Source of the DNA: Rhizomys pruinosus
Lineage: Eukaryota > Chordata > Mammalia > Rodentia > Spalacidae
NCBI GenBank assembly: GCA_009823505.1
Contig: VZQC01009570.1
Coordinates: 160,227 to 224,226, forward strand
Direction: 5' to 3'
Length of the DNA: 64,000 nt
Positions within the stretch are counted from its first letter, which is position 1; every line of letters begins with the position of its first letter. The notes beneath the pieces are model-generated. The model did not search any database, was not told the DNA's origin, and saw nothing but the letters and a program-made list of their open reading frames with translations. Positions 11,743 to 23,666 of this stretch are shown piece by piece. The translations under genes and the position numbers were made by a program.

Positions 11743-11778
<36 letters not shown>
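11743..11778. repeat. (AC)n microsatellite
   Basis: About 18 AC units lie at the 3' end of a B3-like SINE, followed by an AT-rich run. Confidence 0.95.
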
Positions 11779-11784
<6 letters not shown>

Positions 11785-11816
11785 AACATACAATAATAAT
11801 ATATATATATAAGATT

Positions 11817-12189
11817 GTTTTGAAAATCAAACTTATAAACCATAGCTCAAAGCCAAGTGATTGTTTTTGTAGTTTAATTAGAACCAAGAATGGATGAGCC
11901 AAATGAAAGAGGAATATGTAAGTGAAGAATCGACCCCTGTGTTTATTTAAATTTGATCATTTCTTGGTCATCAGTTCTCTGAATTAATTTTGTCTTTCTA
12001 TTAAAATATTATTTCTATTGTTGCAAAACCAGCTGCTTCAGGTCAGTGACACAAGTGCCTTGTCACTGCTCCATGAGAAAAGGTGCAGCTTAAAGCTAAC
12101 ATCATGCAGGGCATCAGAATTTCTGGGTGTGCTGTGAATTAAAGCTATGGACTTCCAGGCCTCAGCCCAGCTATCTGAAATGAAATCAT
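11817..12189. other. single-copy DNA, nothing recognised
   Basis: No repeat or exon was identified with confidence. Confidence 0.5.
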
Positions 12190-12575
12190 ACTTTTTGAGA
12201 GAAGAATGGGGCATCGTGCTTGTGTACAAGTGTGTGCATGTAGTATGCCTGTCTGTATTCTTGTGACTGTGTATGTATGTGGGCAAGGAGACCCACATAT
12301 GCACACAGAGATCATGTGTGGAGACCAGAGAGCAATATAAGGTCTCTTCTAGATCACTCTCCACCTTTTATTTGGAGATAGGGTCTTTCACTGAATGTGG
12401 AGGTCACTGATTCATCTCCTGTGGTTGGCCCATGAGATCTACATATTCTCCTGTCTCTGCCTCCACAGCACGCAACATGTTGGCCAGCATTTTACATGGG
12501 TTTCAGGCATGGAAACTCAGGCGCTCATCTTCATGTGACAGGCACTTTACCAACTAAGTCATTTCCTCAGCCCCT
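12190..12575. repeat. URR1-like rodent DNA element, diverged
   Basis: The order 'ggagaccagagagcaatataaggtc', 'ggagatagggtctttcactg', 'ctcctgtctctgcctccaca', 'ttttacatgggtttcaggcatgg', 'gcactttaccaactaagtca' and 'cctcagccc' matches what I recall of the rodent hAT-related URR1 consensus. The family name rests on memory. Confidence 0.5.
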
Positions 12576-12825
12576 AGGAATATGATATTTTAACCAGCAG
12601 GAATCCGTGACAATTATCCATCTCTGGTGTTTGGGAACTACTAAATTAAAGCATGCTATTCAGGTCTGTGCATGGGGACTGGGTTCAATAAAAGCATGTG
12701 GTGAAATGATCAGGTTTCTTTCTATGAGGAGTAATAACCATTCATTCCAATATTTAAAATATTATTAAAGGAGTGGGTTAGATGTATTTCTAGCTGGGCT
12801 TTGGGCCTTCTATTACTTTTCTAAT

Positions 12826-13030
12826 TTGGGAGAGAGATAGGGTCTCAGATACCCAAGCTGACCTTGCACTCCATATATAGTCAAGGATAACCTTGAAATT
12901 CTGGTCTTTCTGCCTCCACCTCCCAAGTACTGAGATTACAGGTGTATGCCACCATACCTGGTATATGGCATACTGGAGAATAAACGAATGCTAAGTAAAT
13001 ATCCTACCAACTGAACTACATCCCCAGCCT
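12826..13030 (-). mobile_element. B4-type SINE
   Basis: A minus-strand B1-like body (cctccacctcccaagtactgagattacaggtgtatgcc) is followed by a reversed ID head (ctaccaactgaactacatccccagcc), the usual B4 layout. Confidence 0.75.
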
Positions 13031-13345
13031 GGGATCTGAGACTTGAAAAGATGATGATACTGATTTGGAACACACATGTTCCTCAAACTTCATTTGGATC
13101 CAGGAAAACGAGGATGTGTGTGAGGAGACTGGCACCTTAATAGACTTTCCTGTTGATTCATTTGCCCTATGAGTGCTTAGTCTCCCTCCCTCACCTTTCC
13201 CTCTTGCTCTCTTTCGCTATCTTCTCTAGCCTGCTCTATGGCTTCTGGCCTCTCTCATTCCCTGTGTTCTGCCACTCTTTTCTCAAAGCTGCTCACCCTG
13301 TACAGCCCACTCTTGATCCTGCATGAGCTTCTTCATCTCTCTTGG
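13031..13345. other. single-copy DNA, nothing recognised
   Basis: A pyrimidine-rich patch near 13.2 kb, without other features. Confidence 0.5.
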
Positions 13346-13545
13346 ACTCCTTTTTTTTAAAAAAAATATTTCATTGTTTAATGTGTTTGTATACGTGTGT
13401 ATATGACACACGCATGCAGTTTCCTGCAGAAGCCAGAAGAGGGTATCATATCCCCTAGAGTTACAGGCAGTATGGGTTGCCTGATTGTGGATGCTGGGAA
13501 CTGAATTCAGGTCCTCTGGAACCAGTGAGAAATCGCCCCGCCTCT
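13346..13545 (-). mobile_element. B3-type SINE, partly degraded
   Basis: The plus strand reads 'gcagaagccagaagagggtatcatatcccctag', 'gatgctgggaactgaattcagg' and 'tcctctggaaccag', which is the reverse of a B3 body. The last part of the head is damaged. Confidence 0.75.
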
Positions 13546-15112
13546 TGAATTCTTTTTTTACCTGTAACACCCTTGTTGGCTAGTGGCTCTCAGGCCTGAT
13601 TGTGATATCACTGTTGCTTTATTTTTCTCTTGTACTCTCTAGAGTCTCCCCAGCCCTACCCCAGGCCTTCCTCATTTTGCCTGAAGGTATGGTTGTTTGT
13701 GTGTCTGTGTGTATCTTTTTCAGAAGCACAGAGACATTTCCATAAATATACTGTATGCCACAGAAGAGAAGAACTAGGACAATTCCACCAGGGGAATCAG
13801 GACTTCTTTTTCATCCACAGCTATTTTGGAAAATGTCATCAGATCCAAATTGTCAAGAGTTATCCCAGAGAATTCTTAAATCCCTGGGGGCAAAAGGTGT
13901 CAAAGAGATGTAGCTGTCCAAAAGCATTGGGTATCACAGATAAAGCGCACTGTCATTAGAAGCATTCAAAGTTACCCAAAGGGAAATCCACCTCAAAAGG
14001 AGCATCCGCTGGGAACCCTAACAGCTGGAGGCTATTTGGGAATAATTTTTTAATTCACTCTTAGGAACGGGAAGCCTAGGCTGAAGGAGGAAGACATTTT
14101 AGCTTACCCACAATGTTTTATCAGCAAGGGAACACCCTAAGGTAAAAAAAAAAAAAAAAACAGCTTCTCTGAGAAGAAACAGAGAAAGAACAGGGGCTTC
14201 TGGTGAGAGGCTGGTTTTTCAAGCAAGCCTCAAGCCTGCAGTGACAGAGATAGGATCAGCCTTTGAATTTAGCCACCAAGGAAATCCTGTAGTCTCATTT
14301 AATCCCCTCAGGAAACCTCTCAGGGTAAATGTCTAGGGTGTGGCATCTGCACAAATATTGGGACCTGGGTAAATGTAAATGAGAATGCAGAATGAGATTA
14401 AGACATCCTGAGGAGGGAGGGTGAACGGGATGAAAGGGAACTCGAGGTCCCTGAGTGGTAGTGGCAGCTAACTTTCCCTTTCTCTCCTCTACCCCAACTC
14501 TGATAAAGGTCCAGTTTGGGGAAGGGCCCGTGGAGGTACTTTAAGTGCTTTGAGATAAACGTTATGCCAAAGGCCAAAATACGACGTGTGAGCTGTTAGG
14601 AAGCTTTCCCTATGTATGAAACACGTGCCTTTTAAGAGACTTTAAACCAGTTTCAGGCTCATTTATAGGAATCTATTAAACCACTCCACTTCCATGCACA
14701 AAACAGTTTGATTTGGGTTTTTAATAAATACTTTTCTCCAGGAGAATGGGCTAATTTAGTAGACGCTACTAAATCTCCTACCCTGTGAATAGGAGGTAAA
14801 ATTCAGCCTTCCTCAATTCAAACACGCATGAGAAAAACAAAATACCCTTGAGCACAAAACGTTCAGAAATTGCAGTTTATTAAGCCTTCAAGAATACTTT
14901 TCAAATTTAATCTCATGGATGAAGTTAAAACTATAACTGTCAAAATTACTCCTACAACTTCACTTAATATGTTTTCAATCACAGATAATGGCCAGTTATT
15001 TAAAAATAGGTAGTATGCATAAACAAGAAAAATGAGTGGAAAGACCTATTTCAGGATCATCCTTACTCAGTGTAACTTGCTCATGTAACTTTGTGAATAA
15101 TCAGTTTATTGT
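13546..15112. other. single-copy DNA with a poly(A) tract at 14144-14160
   Basis: An open frame of 109 codons (13630-13959) has no recognisable domain. I see no splice-site context that makes it a convincing exon and leave it uncalled. Confidence 0.5.
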
Positions 15113-15134
15113 GATCCCTGTCCCCAGAACTTCT

Positions 15135-15270
15135 GAGACCAGTGTTTCTCGGGAGCTCAGGTCAAAGACCAATACATGGAAACCACTCTGTGTGACTCGC
15201 TCTAACATTGTTTCTATCTGATACACTAGTGTTTCTGATTCAGGGACCCAGGAATCTAATTTTTTTTCAT
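15135..15270. repeat. possible hAT-Charlie (MER20-like) fragment
   Basis: The pieces 'gaccagtgtttctc' and 'gtttctgattcagggacccaggaatctaatttt' resemble the palindromic MER20-type elements. The middle is poorly preserved. Confidence 0.35.
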
Positions 15271-15290
15271 AAAAACCTTTAACTATTTCT

Positions 15291-15438
15291 TTTTGTCTTT
15301 TTGAAACCGGGTCTTCCTGTAGCTCCAGCTGTCCTATAACTCACTATGTAGACCAGGCTAGCCTTGAACTCACAGAGATCCACTTGCCTCTGCCTCTCAA
15401 GAACTGGGATTAAAGGTGTGTGCCACCATGCACAGCCT
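15291..15438 (-). mobile_element. B1 SINE
   Basis: A minus-strand B1, moderately diverged. Possible imperfect target-site duplication around 'aa(c/t)ctttaac' on both sides. Confidence 0.9.
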
Positions 15439-15741
15439 AAATCTTTAACAAATTTTAAGGTACCATATGAAGTAATGCGTTTCATTATTCCTTTCTAAAC
15501 TCTAAAGAGTCACCTTTCTTAGACTATGAGATGTTCTGATGGAAGTTAAAGCATACAAATCAAGATTTTACATGATGATTTTTTATCAAGCAAGACCCGG
15601 TCAGAACAAGACTACTTAAATTGTAGCCATGTCTTCAGTATTCACTTCTAGAATATAAGAACCTCATTCCCAATCAAATCAAAGCAAGCATATCCAAGTA
15701 TAACAGTCCTTCTTCCTTTTATGGTCTAAAAAAATCTCCAG

Positions 15742-15834
15742 CAAGGCCTGGAGTCTTAACTGAGTGATAGAGCATATATCTAGCATGTAGAAGACAAGAT
15801 ACAGGGTTTGATTCCCAGCACTTCCTCCCTTGCA
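15742..15834 (+). mobile_element. ID-type SINE
   Basis: The head 'ggagtcttaactgagtgatagagc' and the B-box-like 'gggtttgattcccagcac' match the tRNA-Ala/BC1-derived ID family. The copy is old. Confidence 0.7.
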
Positions 15835-17097
15835 AAATAAGACTGCAGCAAACTTGCCCAAGGTAGGGATAGTGGTTCCTAGGAAGAGGTTGCACTTTAT
15901 AAAATGGCACAGGGACCAAAGACTCAAACCCCACACAAAATCCCACCTCAAGCAACATTCACTAAATGAAGAAGTCCTCTTAGCCTTTTAGCTCCCAAGG
16001 ACACCAGAAGCCTTCTTAGGCAGCCCCACTATCCCACAATGCAAACTGGCCAACACATAAAGTCTTCAGACCCATTTACAAATCTGGCAGTATTTTCACA
16101 AAATAATCCTCTTAACTAATTATCCTTGTCTCCTTTTCTTGAGAACCTAGCCAATTGGAGTTTCTTTCCTTCCTCCATGGAATCTGACTCATGAGGATTG
16201 TTCCCCCCACCCCACTTTGCACAGCCTGCTGTTGGATGCTTATAAATAAATTGTCCCAGAGCAAAGGACTGGTCAACTAGACTGCACCAGAATTCTAACT
16301 AGCTGGGCCTCTCCAACCTGGGTGGTGTAAGCTGATCAGCAGCTGCAGAAACAGACAACCAGAAACTTCAAAGGATGCCATTTCCCTCGAGGGTTATCTG
16401 GTCCATCCAAAGACTAAAATTCCTCTCTTGGAATGTGGCAGGATAGAAATTAAATGCAAGAGGCTGGCCTGCTGACTTTCCCCATTGACTTTTTCATCAC
16501 TTGTTTATAAAACCATTTGGAAAAATCTATCCTTCCCCTAACTCAAAGACACAGGATTTCAGTTACAAGTCAAAGAAAATGATGTAACGTATGGAGAGAA
16601 ATTATCAAAGAGCCAATTACTGTGACGGCCAGAATGAGAGCTTATCACTTGGGTTCTTCGATCTATTCTCTTACAACACAGCTTGGGATGTCAGAATGTA
16701 TTTCTTCTATTTCAGAGTATGTTTCAAGTTTATTTTTAGAAGAAGCTCAATGTCAAGTTCCCTGAACTCTTGGATTTATGGAATGGCACAGTATCAGAAA
16801 TCGATTTTAAAAGTAAATAATTTGGCAGGTGGAGAAAGAGTAAGCAGATGGTTAGCAGGTCCCATTTGGGGGTAAGTAAAAGTGTTTCAGAACTAGACAG
16901 TGATGATAATTTCACAATATTGTCAGTGGACTAAATTCCACTGAAGAGTTCAATTTAAAATGATGAACTTTATGGAATGTGAAAAGCAAATAATTGATGA
17001 GAATGGAAAACATTGTTCTGTGTTCTGAGCAGTGAAGAAACAGAAGCATAAAGGTGCAAGATCATCAGCAAAAACTACTTTCAGTGTTTGGAGGTGA
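15835..17097. other. single-copy DNA, nothing recognised
   Basis: It includes a 94-codon open frame (16591-16875) without any recognised domain. No repeat was identified. Confidence 0.5.
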
Positions 17098-17320
17098 GAG
17101 TTGCAGTTACTGCTCACTATAGTCCAGACACTCTCTGAAGCACCGTACCTGATTTCACTGAATCCCAATCACACTCTTATGAAATAGCCCCTGCTTAGGA
17201 CTTAGGACTTACTGAGGAAATTGAGATTCAGAAATTTTATGTGATATGCTTAAAGTCACACAGCTAATAAATAATTCAATGTCATTGCCATCTGATTCCA
17301 GAGTGCATTCTCTTGTGACG
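17098..17320 (+). repeat. MIR fragment
   Basis: The series 'tttcactgaatcccaatcacactcttatgaaatag', 'actgaggaaattgagattcag', 'aaagtcacacagctaataa' and 'ctgattccagagtgcattctc' follows MIR over nearly its whole length. Confidence 0.75.
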
Positions 17321-17435
17321 TAAATACCCATAGAGGAAGAAGTTTGGACAAGAAAGTCTATGTTTCTCTGCAGGAGAAACAAAAAGATATGTGGCATTTT
17401 TAAACCACATTATGATGACGTTTAAAAACAAAAAT

Positions 17436-17665
17436 GGGAGGGGAGAGATGGCTCAGTGGTTAAGAGCACCGACTTGTCTTTCGGAGGACCCGGGTTTGAT
17501 TCCCAGCACCCACATGGGGGCTAAGAACCGTCTTTAACTCCAGTTCCAGGGGAATCCGACTCCCTCTTCTGACCTCTGCGGCATTGCACGAAATGAGTGC
17601 ACAAACCTACATGCAGACAGTACACTCATACACATAAAAGATAATAAAAAAATTTTAATAAAAAT
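17436..17665 (+). mobile_element. B2 SINE inserted beside an older B2
   Basis: A full B2 flanked by AAAACAAAAATGGG (near 17424-17437 and 17666-17680). Its right target-site duplication abuts the head of the older B2-type copy, so the young copy landed just 5' of the old one. Confidence 0.95.
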
Positions 17666-17676
17666 AAAAACAAAAA

Positions 17677-17888
17677 TGGGTTGAGAAATGGCTTAGCAGG
17701 TAAGAGCACTGGCTGCTCTTGCAGAGGACATAGGTTCAATTCCTAGCACCCACGTGTTGGCTAATAACTTGCTGTAATGTCAGTTCCAAGGGATCTGGCC
17801 CCGTCTTCTAACCTCTGAGGGCATTGCATGACACTGATACATTTACACACATGCAGGCAATACCCTCATGCACATAAAATAAAATAAG
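17677..17888 (+). mobile_element. B2/B3-type SINE, older copy
   Basis: The head 'gggttgagaaatggcttagcagg' and a diverged B2 body end in 'cacataaaataaaataag'. It has many more substitutions than the neighbouring B2. Confidence 0.9.
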
Positions 17889-19080
17889 AAGACAGCCTGA
17901 TTCTCAGCATTCATTTTAAGGCCAAGAGCAGACCCCCACCTGCTGAGAACCTGTTCCTCCAGATTTCTCTTGGAACTGTGCTCTAGATCAAGGGTGTTGT
18001 GAATTCTTTATTGAAACAATATCTCCATCATGAAATGGGGAAGTAGCAGTTAGACCCTTATCAAGAATCTTGTTCTTTCTCATCCCTAGACCTAGATCAA
18101 GACACACAGTCATGAGCAGATGTGATAAATTTCTCCCATTGCTATCAATGATATAAGCGCACTGTTTGCAGCACATTGATGCTTTGATATGTAAAGACAT
18201 ACATATACTACTATCTTGGGTAGAGGGCAAAAAAGGGGTCCTGAAAGATTAGGGCCATATGACCTTGTCACAAGAGGGGTACATACCTCACTGCAAAGTT
18301 AGTAGAAGTCATTAGTCCAGAATGTCTATAGTTGTAGCATGAGCGCCTCAGAATAGCACACAACAGAAAAGGCAAAGTTGGCGACAGCAATGCTAGCCAC
18401 AAGAGCAGTCATGTGGACTGCATTGAGGGAAGAAACAGAGTATTTATGGAAGAGGGCACCAATCTGGTGCTCTAAGACTGGTCTAAGTCTGTCTTCATTT
18501 TCTGGCACTTAATTTGCCACCGCAACATATCTCCTTGGATCTCCATGAATTCCAGGAACAGCAGGATTGGTTAGAAACATCTTTGCGACATGAGATCCAA
18601 GCTATCTCCAAGGAAAAGGGCAACCTGCCAGTCATACTATGTGCAAGTGGGAGCAAAAGTAATCATCTGATCGGAAGCAGATTGTTCCTCTCAAGCAGAA
18701 CAGTAATGATAACTTCTGCAGGACCACCTTAGAGAAGCAAGACTGGGACAGTGATCAAACAGACTGTACGTTAACTGGGACTATTTAATTATTCATACCT
18801 TTTTGCTGTCCTGCTGCGCTTGTCATTTCTGTTCTCTAATTAAACCTAAAGCTTATGTATCAGGACCCAAAAATGGGCTTGCAGTCACTTTACTTCTCAT
18901 CTCAATGTGGCAATATTAAAGAAATTTCCTCTCTCTGCCTTTCCACAATACACACTTCTTTGATTGAAATATTGGCATGCTTGGCAAGCATAGCCTGTTG
19001 GAGCACTTGGAGATGGCGTGTTTACCGTAAAAAACACTGATAGCAACTACTCAAGGTAACTAAGAAAAGCTTTGGCAAGG

Positions 19081-19082
<2 letters not shown>
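17889..19082. other. single-copy DNA, nothing recognised
   Basis: Only short open frames without domains. Confidence 0.5.
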
Positions 19083-19120
<38 letters not shown>

Positions 19121-19140
19121 TGTCTGTCTGTCTGTCTGTC
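19083..19140. repeat. (GT)n(GTCT)n compound microsatellite
   Basis: About 18 GT units pass directly into about five GTCT units. Confidence 0.97.
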
Positions 19141-19374
19141 TAAAAGCAAAGTGCTAGAGAAGGCATAACCATGACAAAGAGCTGTTCAATGGAGGGGGGA
19201 AATGCTTGCCTCACAGCCCTGCCAACAACACACATAACTCACTCTGCCCTGCAGCTTGGATATCCTTCACATATGAGTACACTTGCTTTAAAGAAAGGAA
19301 AAATTTGAGTTGAAGATTAAGACTTCCTTTTTTACCAAAAGGTTCTGTACATGACCAATAGAAATAAAGCTCAA

Positions 19375-19600
19375 GAGGCTGGAGAGATGGCCTAGCAGTT
19401 AAGAGTGCCAACTGCTCTTGCAGAGAACCCGGGTTGGATCCCCAGCACCCACGTGGCGGCTGAGAACCATCTTTAACTCCAGTTCCAGGGGAATCCGACA
19501 CCCTCTTCTGACCTCCGCAGCATTGCACGACATGGGTGCACAAACCTACATGCAGACAGTACATTCATACACATAAAAAATTTTAATTAAATTAAAAAAA
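19375..19600 (+). mobile_element. B2 SINE with perfect target-site duplication
   Basis: A full B2 flanked by GAAATAAAGCTCAA (19361-19374 and 19601-19614). It belongs to the group without the internal 17-bp duplication. Confidence 0.97.
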
Positions 19601-19868
19601 GAAATAAAGCTCAATAAAATGTTGAGAACCAACAGAATTCAATAGTTCTTCAACTGATAGGATGTAATTTATACCCAGTCAATCAGCTTGACTGAAAAGA
19701 AGGCATTGTTTCCTGTGTTGAGACATTTGGGGAAGAAATCAGTTTAGATAGCCAAAACTCTTCCATTATATACAACAAATAAATACAATTTTGCCTCAGT
19801 TTTAGCACCTGATAGCCCACAAAGCCCATGGTAAGTGATCCTAGAAACTTCCAGAAAGATACAGAAAA

Positions 19869-20098
19869 GGGGGGCTGGAGAGTTGGCTCAGCTGCAGTTA
19901 AGAGTGCTGACTGCTCTTGCAGAGGACCCCGGTTCAATTCCCAGCACCCACATAGCGGCTAAGAACCATCTTTAACTCCAGTTCCAGGGTAATCCAACGC
20001 CCTCTTCTGACCTCCGTGGCATTGCACAACATGGGTGCACTAATGTACATGCAGACAGTGCAGTCATACACATTAAAATAATAAATAAAAATTTTAAA
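19869..20098 (+). mobile_element. B2 SINE
   Basis: A full B2 with a slightly altered duplication (agata[c/t]agaaaagg) on both sides. The head has two small insertions ('agagttggctcagctgcagtt'). Confidence 0.95.
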
Positions 20099-20267
20099 AG
20101 ATATAGAAAAGGAAATAAAATTGTCCTTTATCCTTCTGAGCTCAATTCCCGATGTCAGTATGATCCACAGGCAAGGGAGCCTATAAGATTCCAAAGTCAA
20201 AAGAACTTCTGGTTCACAGAGAATGAAAAGGACCCTAGGAAATGAGTACCCCAAATTCAATAGGCCT

Positions 20268-20283
20268 GTTGTTGTTGTTGTTG

Positions 20284-20320
<37 letters not shown>
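20268..20320. repeat. (GTT)n(GCT)n trinucleotide microsatellite
   Basis: About eight GTT units change abruptly to about nine GCT units in the same phase. A minus-strand open frame runs through it only because the period is three. Confidence 0.97.
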
Positions 20321-20321
<1 letters not shown>

Positions 20322-20811
20322 GGAAGAGAGAAAAGGTTGTCCACTGAATGACAAACCCCAGGAGCCCAACATAGGAAGTGGGCAAGAAATGTCAATGGCT
20401 CCTGAAGGTTGAGTCCTAAGCCCTGTGATTTCCCAGGGCAACCATCCTCTCAGTAGCATCTCTACTTCCCTGTGGGCAGAGGCAGATAACGAAGTGTCTA
20501 TCCTGGCTCCTGCTGTTGCCTGACAAAAGGAGGTTTCTGTAATTGGTCCAGGTGAGGGGAGTTATTGCATCTTCTGAACTGTTAGGACCAGAATGGCAAT
20601 ATGGAAGTGCAATGGCCGCAGTCACTGCTTTTGGAGGTGGTATATTCATCAACACTACATATAGAATGGATGGAGGGACAGAAATGGCACAAAAATCTGT
20701 TTGCTGGCCTTGTCAAAGGCAGATCTGAATCCTCTGCAAAAACTTCATTGAAGACATCATCCCTCACGTTATGTGTTATGTATGGCTCCACATTTTAATC
20801 CCCTTCACCTT
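20321..20811. other. single-copy DNA, nothing recognised
   Basis: Several overlapping 60-80 codon frames lie on both strands, with no recognised protein. Confidence 0.5.
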
Positions 20812-20945
20812 AACAGCTTCATCTTCACAATGAGAGCAATTAGGCATACATCATAGAGATATTTGTGGGGATTAAATGGGATAATGCCTGCACTATCCCA
20901 AGTGGCATAGCTGGCACATGATGAACTCTCCAAGAATATTGGCTC
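20812..20945 (-). repeat. MIR-like fragment
   Basis: The sequence 'tttgtggggattaaatgggataatgcctgcac' followed by 'agtggcatagctggcacatgatgaactc' is the reversed MIR-type block. Confidence 0.65.
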
Positions 20946-21560
20946 TGATTGATATAAAATAATAGTTTATCATCATTTTTCAGCCTGATAGAGAAGCTTG
21001 TCTCTTGTGAAGAACAGACACTACTCCATTTATCAGACAGGTACTAGATAATCCATCATGTTTCCCTTATTGTCTGGCTTGAATTCAAAGCTAAATTGAA
21101 TGCTCAAGTTCAGTGATCATTCTAATGACAGTAGATTTTGAGCTCCTTGAGTATGGGAGCCTTATGTTTCTTGGCACTGTCTTGTTAGTAGAAGTTCCAT
21201 GGCCAAGTTCACAGCACTTAGAAAATGTTCACAATGCCTTCCACTCCAAACACTTGATAAAAACATTGTTCATGACTTCTTACATTTCTTCTACGAGGAT
21301 TCAAGTCTCATTGTTACAGCAAGTCACCAAATGATGGTTTCTATTACAAGACCCATAAGGTTCATTTTAGAAGTATGTTGGGAATAAATAACACTAAATA
21401 TGAAAATTTTCTACGATTACCCTATGTGTCTCAATAGAGCAGAGGGTAGTGATACCCCATAAACTGGTGGCAATCTTACTGAAGATTTGGAGGAAAAAAA
21501 ACTGTGGTGGCCAGGTAGATGAACAAGAACCGTAAAAGCCCCCAAGGACTCAAAAATGGG
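20946..21560. other. single-copy DNA with a possible L2 fragment
   Basis: The sequence 'gattttgagctccttgagtatgggagcc' (about 21130-21160) resembles the L2 3' end but is too short to call separately. Confidence 0.4.
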
Positions 21561-21660
21561 CCTGTAGATATGTTGGTCTATACTAGCATCATTCCTGTAG
21601 ATATGTTGGTCTATACTAGCACATTCCTGTAGATATGTTGGTCTATACTAGTGTCATTCC
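21561..21660. repeat. 33-bp minisatellite, 3 copies
   Basis: Units start at 21561, 21594 and 21626 with cctgtagatatgttggtcta followed by tactag. The junctions vary by one or two bases (catcatt, cacatt, tgtcatt). Confidence 0.95.
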
Positions 21661-21874
21661 AGATCTCAGGGTCCCTTACATGTGGTTAGCTTAAAGCAGC
21701 ACATTTCCTTGATAACCCAGCACAGGAAGACAAAATCCACTCTTCTTTCTATTCGTAACCCTTTTCTTCAAAAGGGAAGCCATAGGTTAAGTGAAGTAGC
21801 ACATCATGGGTAAGACTTTTCTCCTATAAAAGTTTTTTTTACTTACAGATACGCAAGAAAGGCAAAAAATTTTT

Positions 21875-22037
21875 GTCTTTCCTGTGTATATGTAAGTGTA
21901 CCCATGCCATCCATGCCAGCAGAAGCAAGAAGTGGATGTTAGATTCTCTGGGACTGAAGTTGTAAGTGGCGGGAAACAAATCCAGATCCTTGGTAAAAGC
22001 AGCCAGTGCACTTAACGGCTGAGGCATTTCTCTAGCC
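21875..22037 (-). mobile_element. B3-type SINE, diverged
   Basis: The plus strand reads 'agattctctgggactgaagttgtaagtggcgggaa', 'agcagccagtgcacttaacggctgaggca' and 'tctctagcc', a reversed B3/B2 head and body. Confidence 0.7.
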
Positions 22038-22066
22038 TGAACACTTTTCTAGTTTTTAACTGAGTG

Positions 22067-22216
22067 TGTTCAGGTGTGGCGGTGCATGCCTTTAGTCCTA
22101 GCACTTGGGAGGTACAGGCAGGCAGATCTCTGCGAGTTCAAGCCAAGGCCAGCCTGGTTTACAAAGCGAGTTTCAGGACCACTAGAGCTACAGGGAGATA
22201 CTGTCTCAAAAAGACC

Positions 22217-22250
<34 letters not shown>
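22067..22250 (+). mobile_element. B1 SINE ending in an (AAT)n microsatellite
   Basis: A B1 body with a few substitutions. Its tail has become (AAT)n from about 22217 to 22250, a common fate of A-rich tails. Confidence 0.9.
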
Positions 22251-23329
22251 TAACCTCATAAAGATTTTTTCCTAAAATTAAAGGAGCATTATAAGAAGTC
22301 TCTGGAACATTTTAAGAGCTTGCTATGTGCTTGGATAACTGAATACCACAGAACAGTTGACTAGAAGCCATGGGTTTAAGTCTTAAAGCACAGCAGTATA
22401 GACAGAATCCAGAAATTGAAAAAAGCTCTGGTCACTCACTTGTAACACAATGAAAGCACAGGATCTATCTATCTCTCATAAGCAAAGTTTTAGGGATCAA
22501 ATGATCTAATGCATGTGAAACCACATTGTGAAATGCTAGCATTTAGTAGAAATATAAGTGGTACTCTCATAGACAAATATACTATATAGACACTTCATTG
22601 TTCTGGGACATTCCTGCTATTATTATGGTTTGAAAAGGTAACATACAACACAGAACACAGCAAGGAATGGTGCTCTGCTCTCAAATCATCCCAGGTCCTA
22701 CCCTGTAGAGAAGCTTTCAAGATTGGCCTGTCACTTTTAAAGGTTCTTCACTGAGCCGACAGTTTAGGCATCAACTTGCAGCTCAGACATGTCTAATCTT
22801 GCTCACTTTGACTATGTTAGGCCATGACAGGGTGACTGAGGGCTTGAAGCTGCCTGTCACGGCTAATGACTCAGCCCACAAGACTTGGATCAGCCTGCAT
22901 CACCGTCTGCTTTCTGTTGGAGGTGTGGAGAATTGTCATCCATCACCCAATAGAAAGCAATCTCTCCTGATGCAGAATTCCATCAGAGAGAATCTGTTTT
23001 CCCTGAAAAGGTCTTAATCAGTATGTGACCTGCCACATAGCATGTTGGTATGGAATGTGAGTTCTCCAGAAGTGAATGTCGCTTAGAACACTAAAATAAA
23101 TTTAATAGAAGAAACATACTTCTGAACAAACCGTGGCTTCATATCTTTTTAAATGCTTTGAAGACAACATTTATAATATAGTCACCAAACTCAGTAGACT
23201 TGCAGCATGAAAGTGTCAAGAATGGCTTTGCCTTAAAATAAAAAAGGAACACTACAATTCTATAGAATTTCCTGTGTAAGTGTTAAAAAGGACCTTAAAC
23301 TTCTTTTAACCTACTTTGTTCCTTTTATA
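22251..23329. other. single-copy DNA, nothing recognised
   Basis: A weak MIR-like patch near 22.48-22.56 kb (gatctaatgcatgtgaaa) is too short to call. No gene was recognised. Confidence 0.45.
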
Positions 23330-23405
23330 TAAAGAACTCATGCCCCAAGAGGGCAACTGACAAATCCAAGGTCACAGCCCAGCAGCAGGCTAGCAAGAGC
23401 TTAAG
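23330..23405 (+). repeat. MIR-like core fragment
   Basis: The sequence 'gccccaagagggcaactgacaaatccaaggtcacagccc' followed by 'agcaggctagcaag' resembles the MIR core. Confidence 0.4.
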
Positions 23406-23666
23406 TGCTCCAGTAAACTAAATTTAGAGTATAATTTAGAGTATAATTCAGGAAACCAGCAATTAAGGCACTAGAATGCTTTGTTTGAAAAATAAAAAAA
23501 AAAAGAAACAAAGAGAGAAAAGAAAACAAACAAAGCAGAACCGTTAAAGATAGGTACTCTGCTTCTTCCACTAGGTGATCCTTAAAATCTCTTCAGCCAA
23601 TCTTTAGTCTGGAGACATGCACTGAATATAAACCCCTAAGCAGCTAGTTTAAAAGGAGAAAATTCA

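Larger units (their letters stand above)
11446..11816 (+). mobile_element. B3-like tRNA-derived SINE with CA tail, interrupted by B1
   Basis: A head 'cagagagatgattcagcataa' and 'agttatcctctgacctgg' downstream, followed by a CA tract, fit a B2-superfamily element. The B1 at 11526-11677 splits it, flanked by AGAACTGA(T/C)TTTC. Confidence 0.6.

Noticed and set aside
13630..13959. 109-codon frame as an exon
   Set aside because: No recognised domain or splice-site context; a frame of this length is expected by chance in 64 kb.
19375..19480. tRNA-like A and B boxes as tRNA genes
   Set aside because: They belong to B2 and ID SINE heads; no cloverleaf with a proper anticodon arm is seen.
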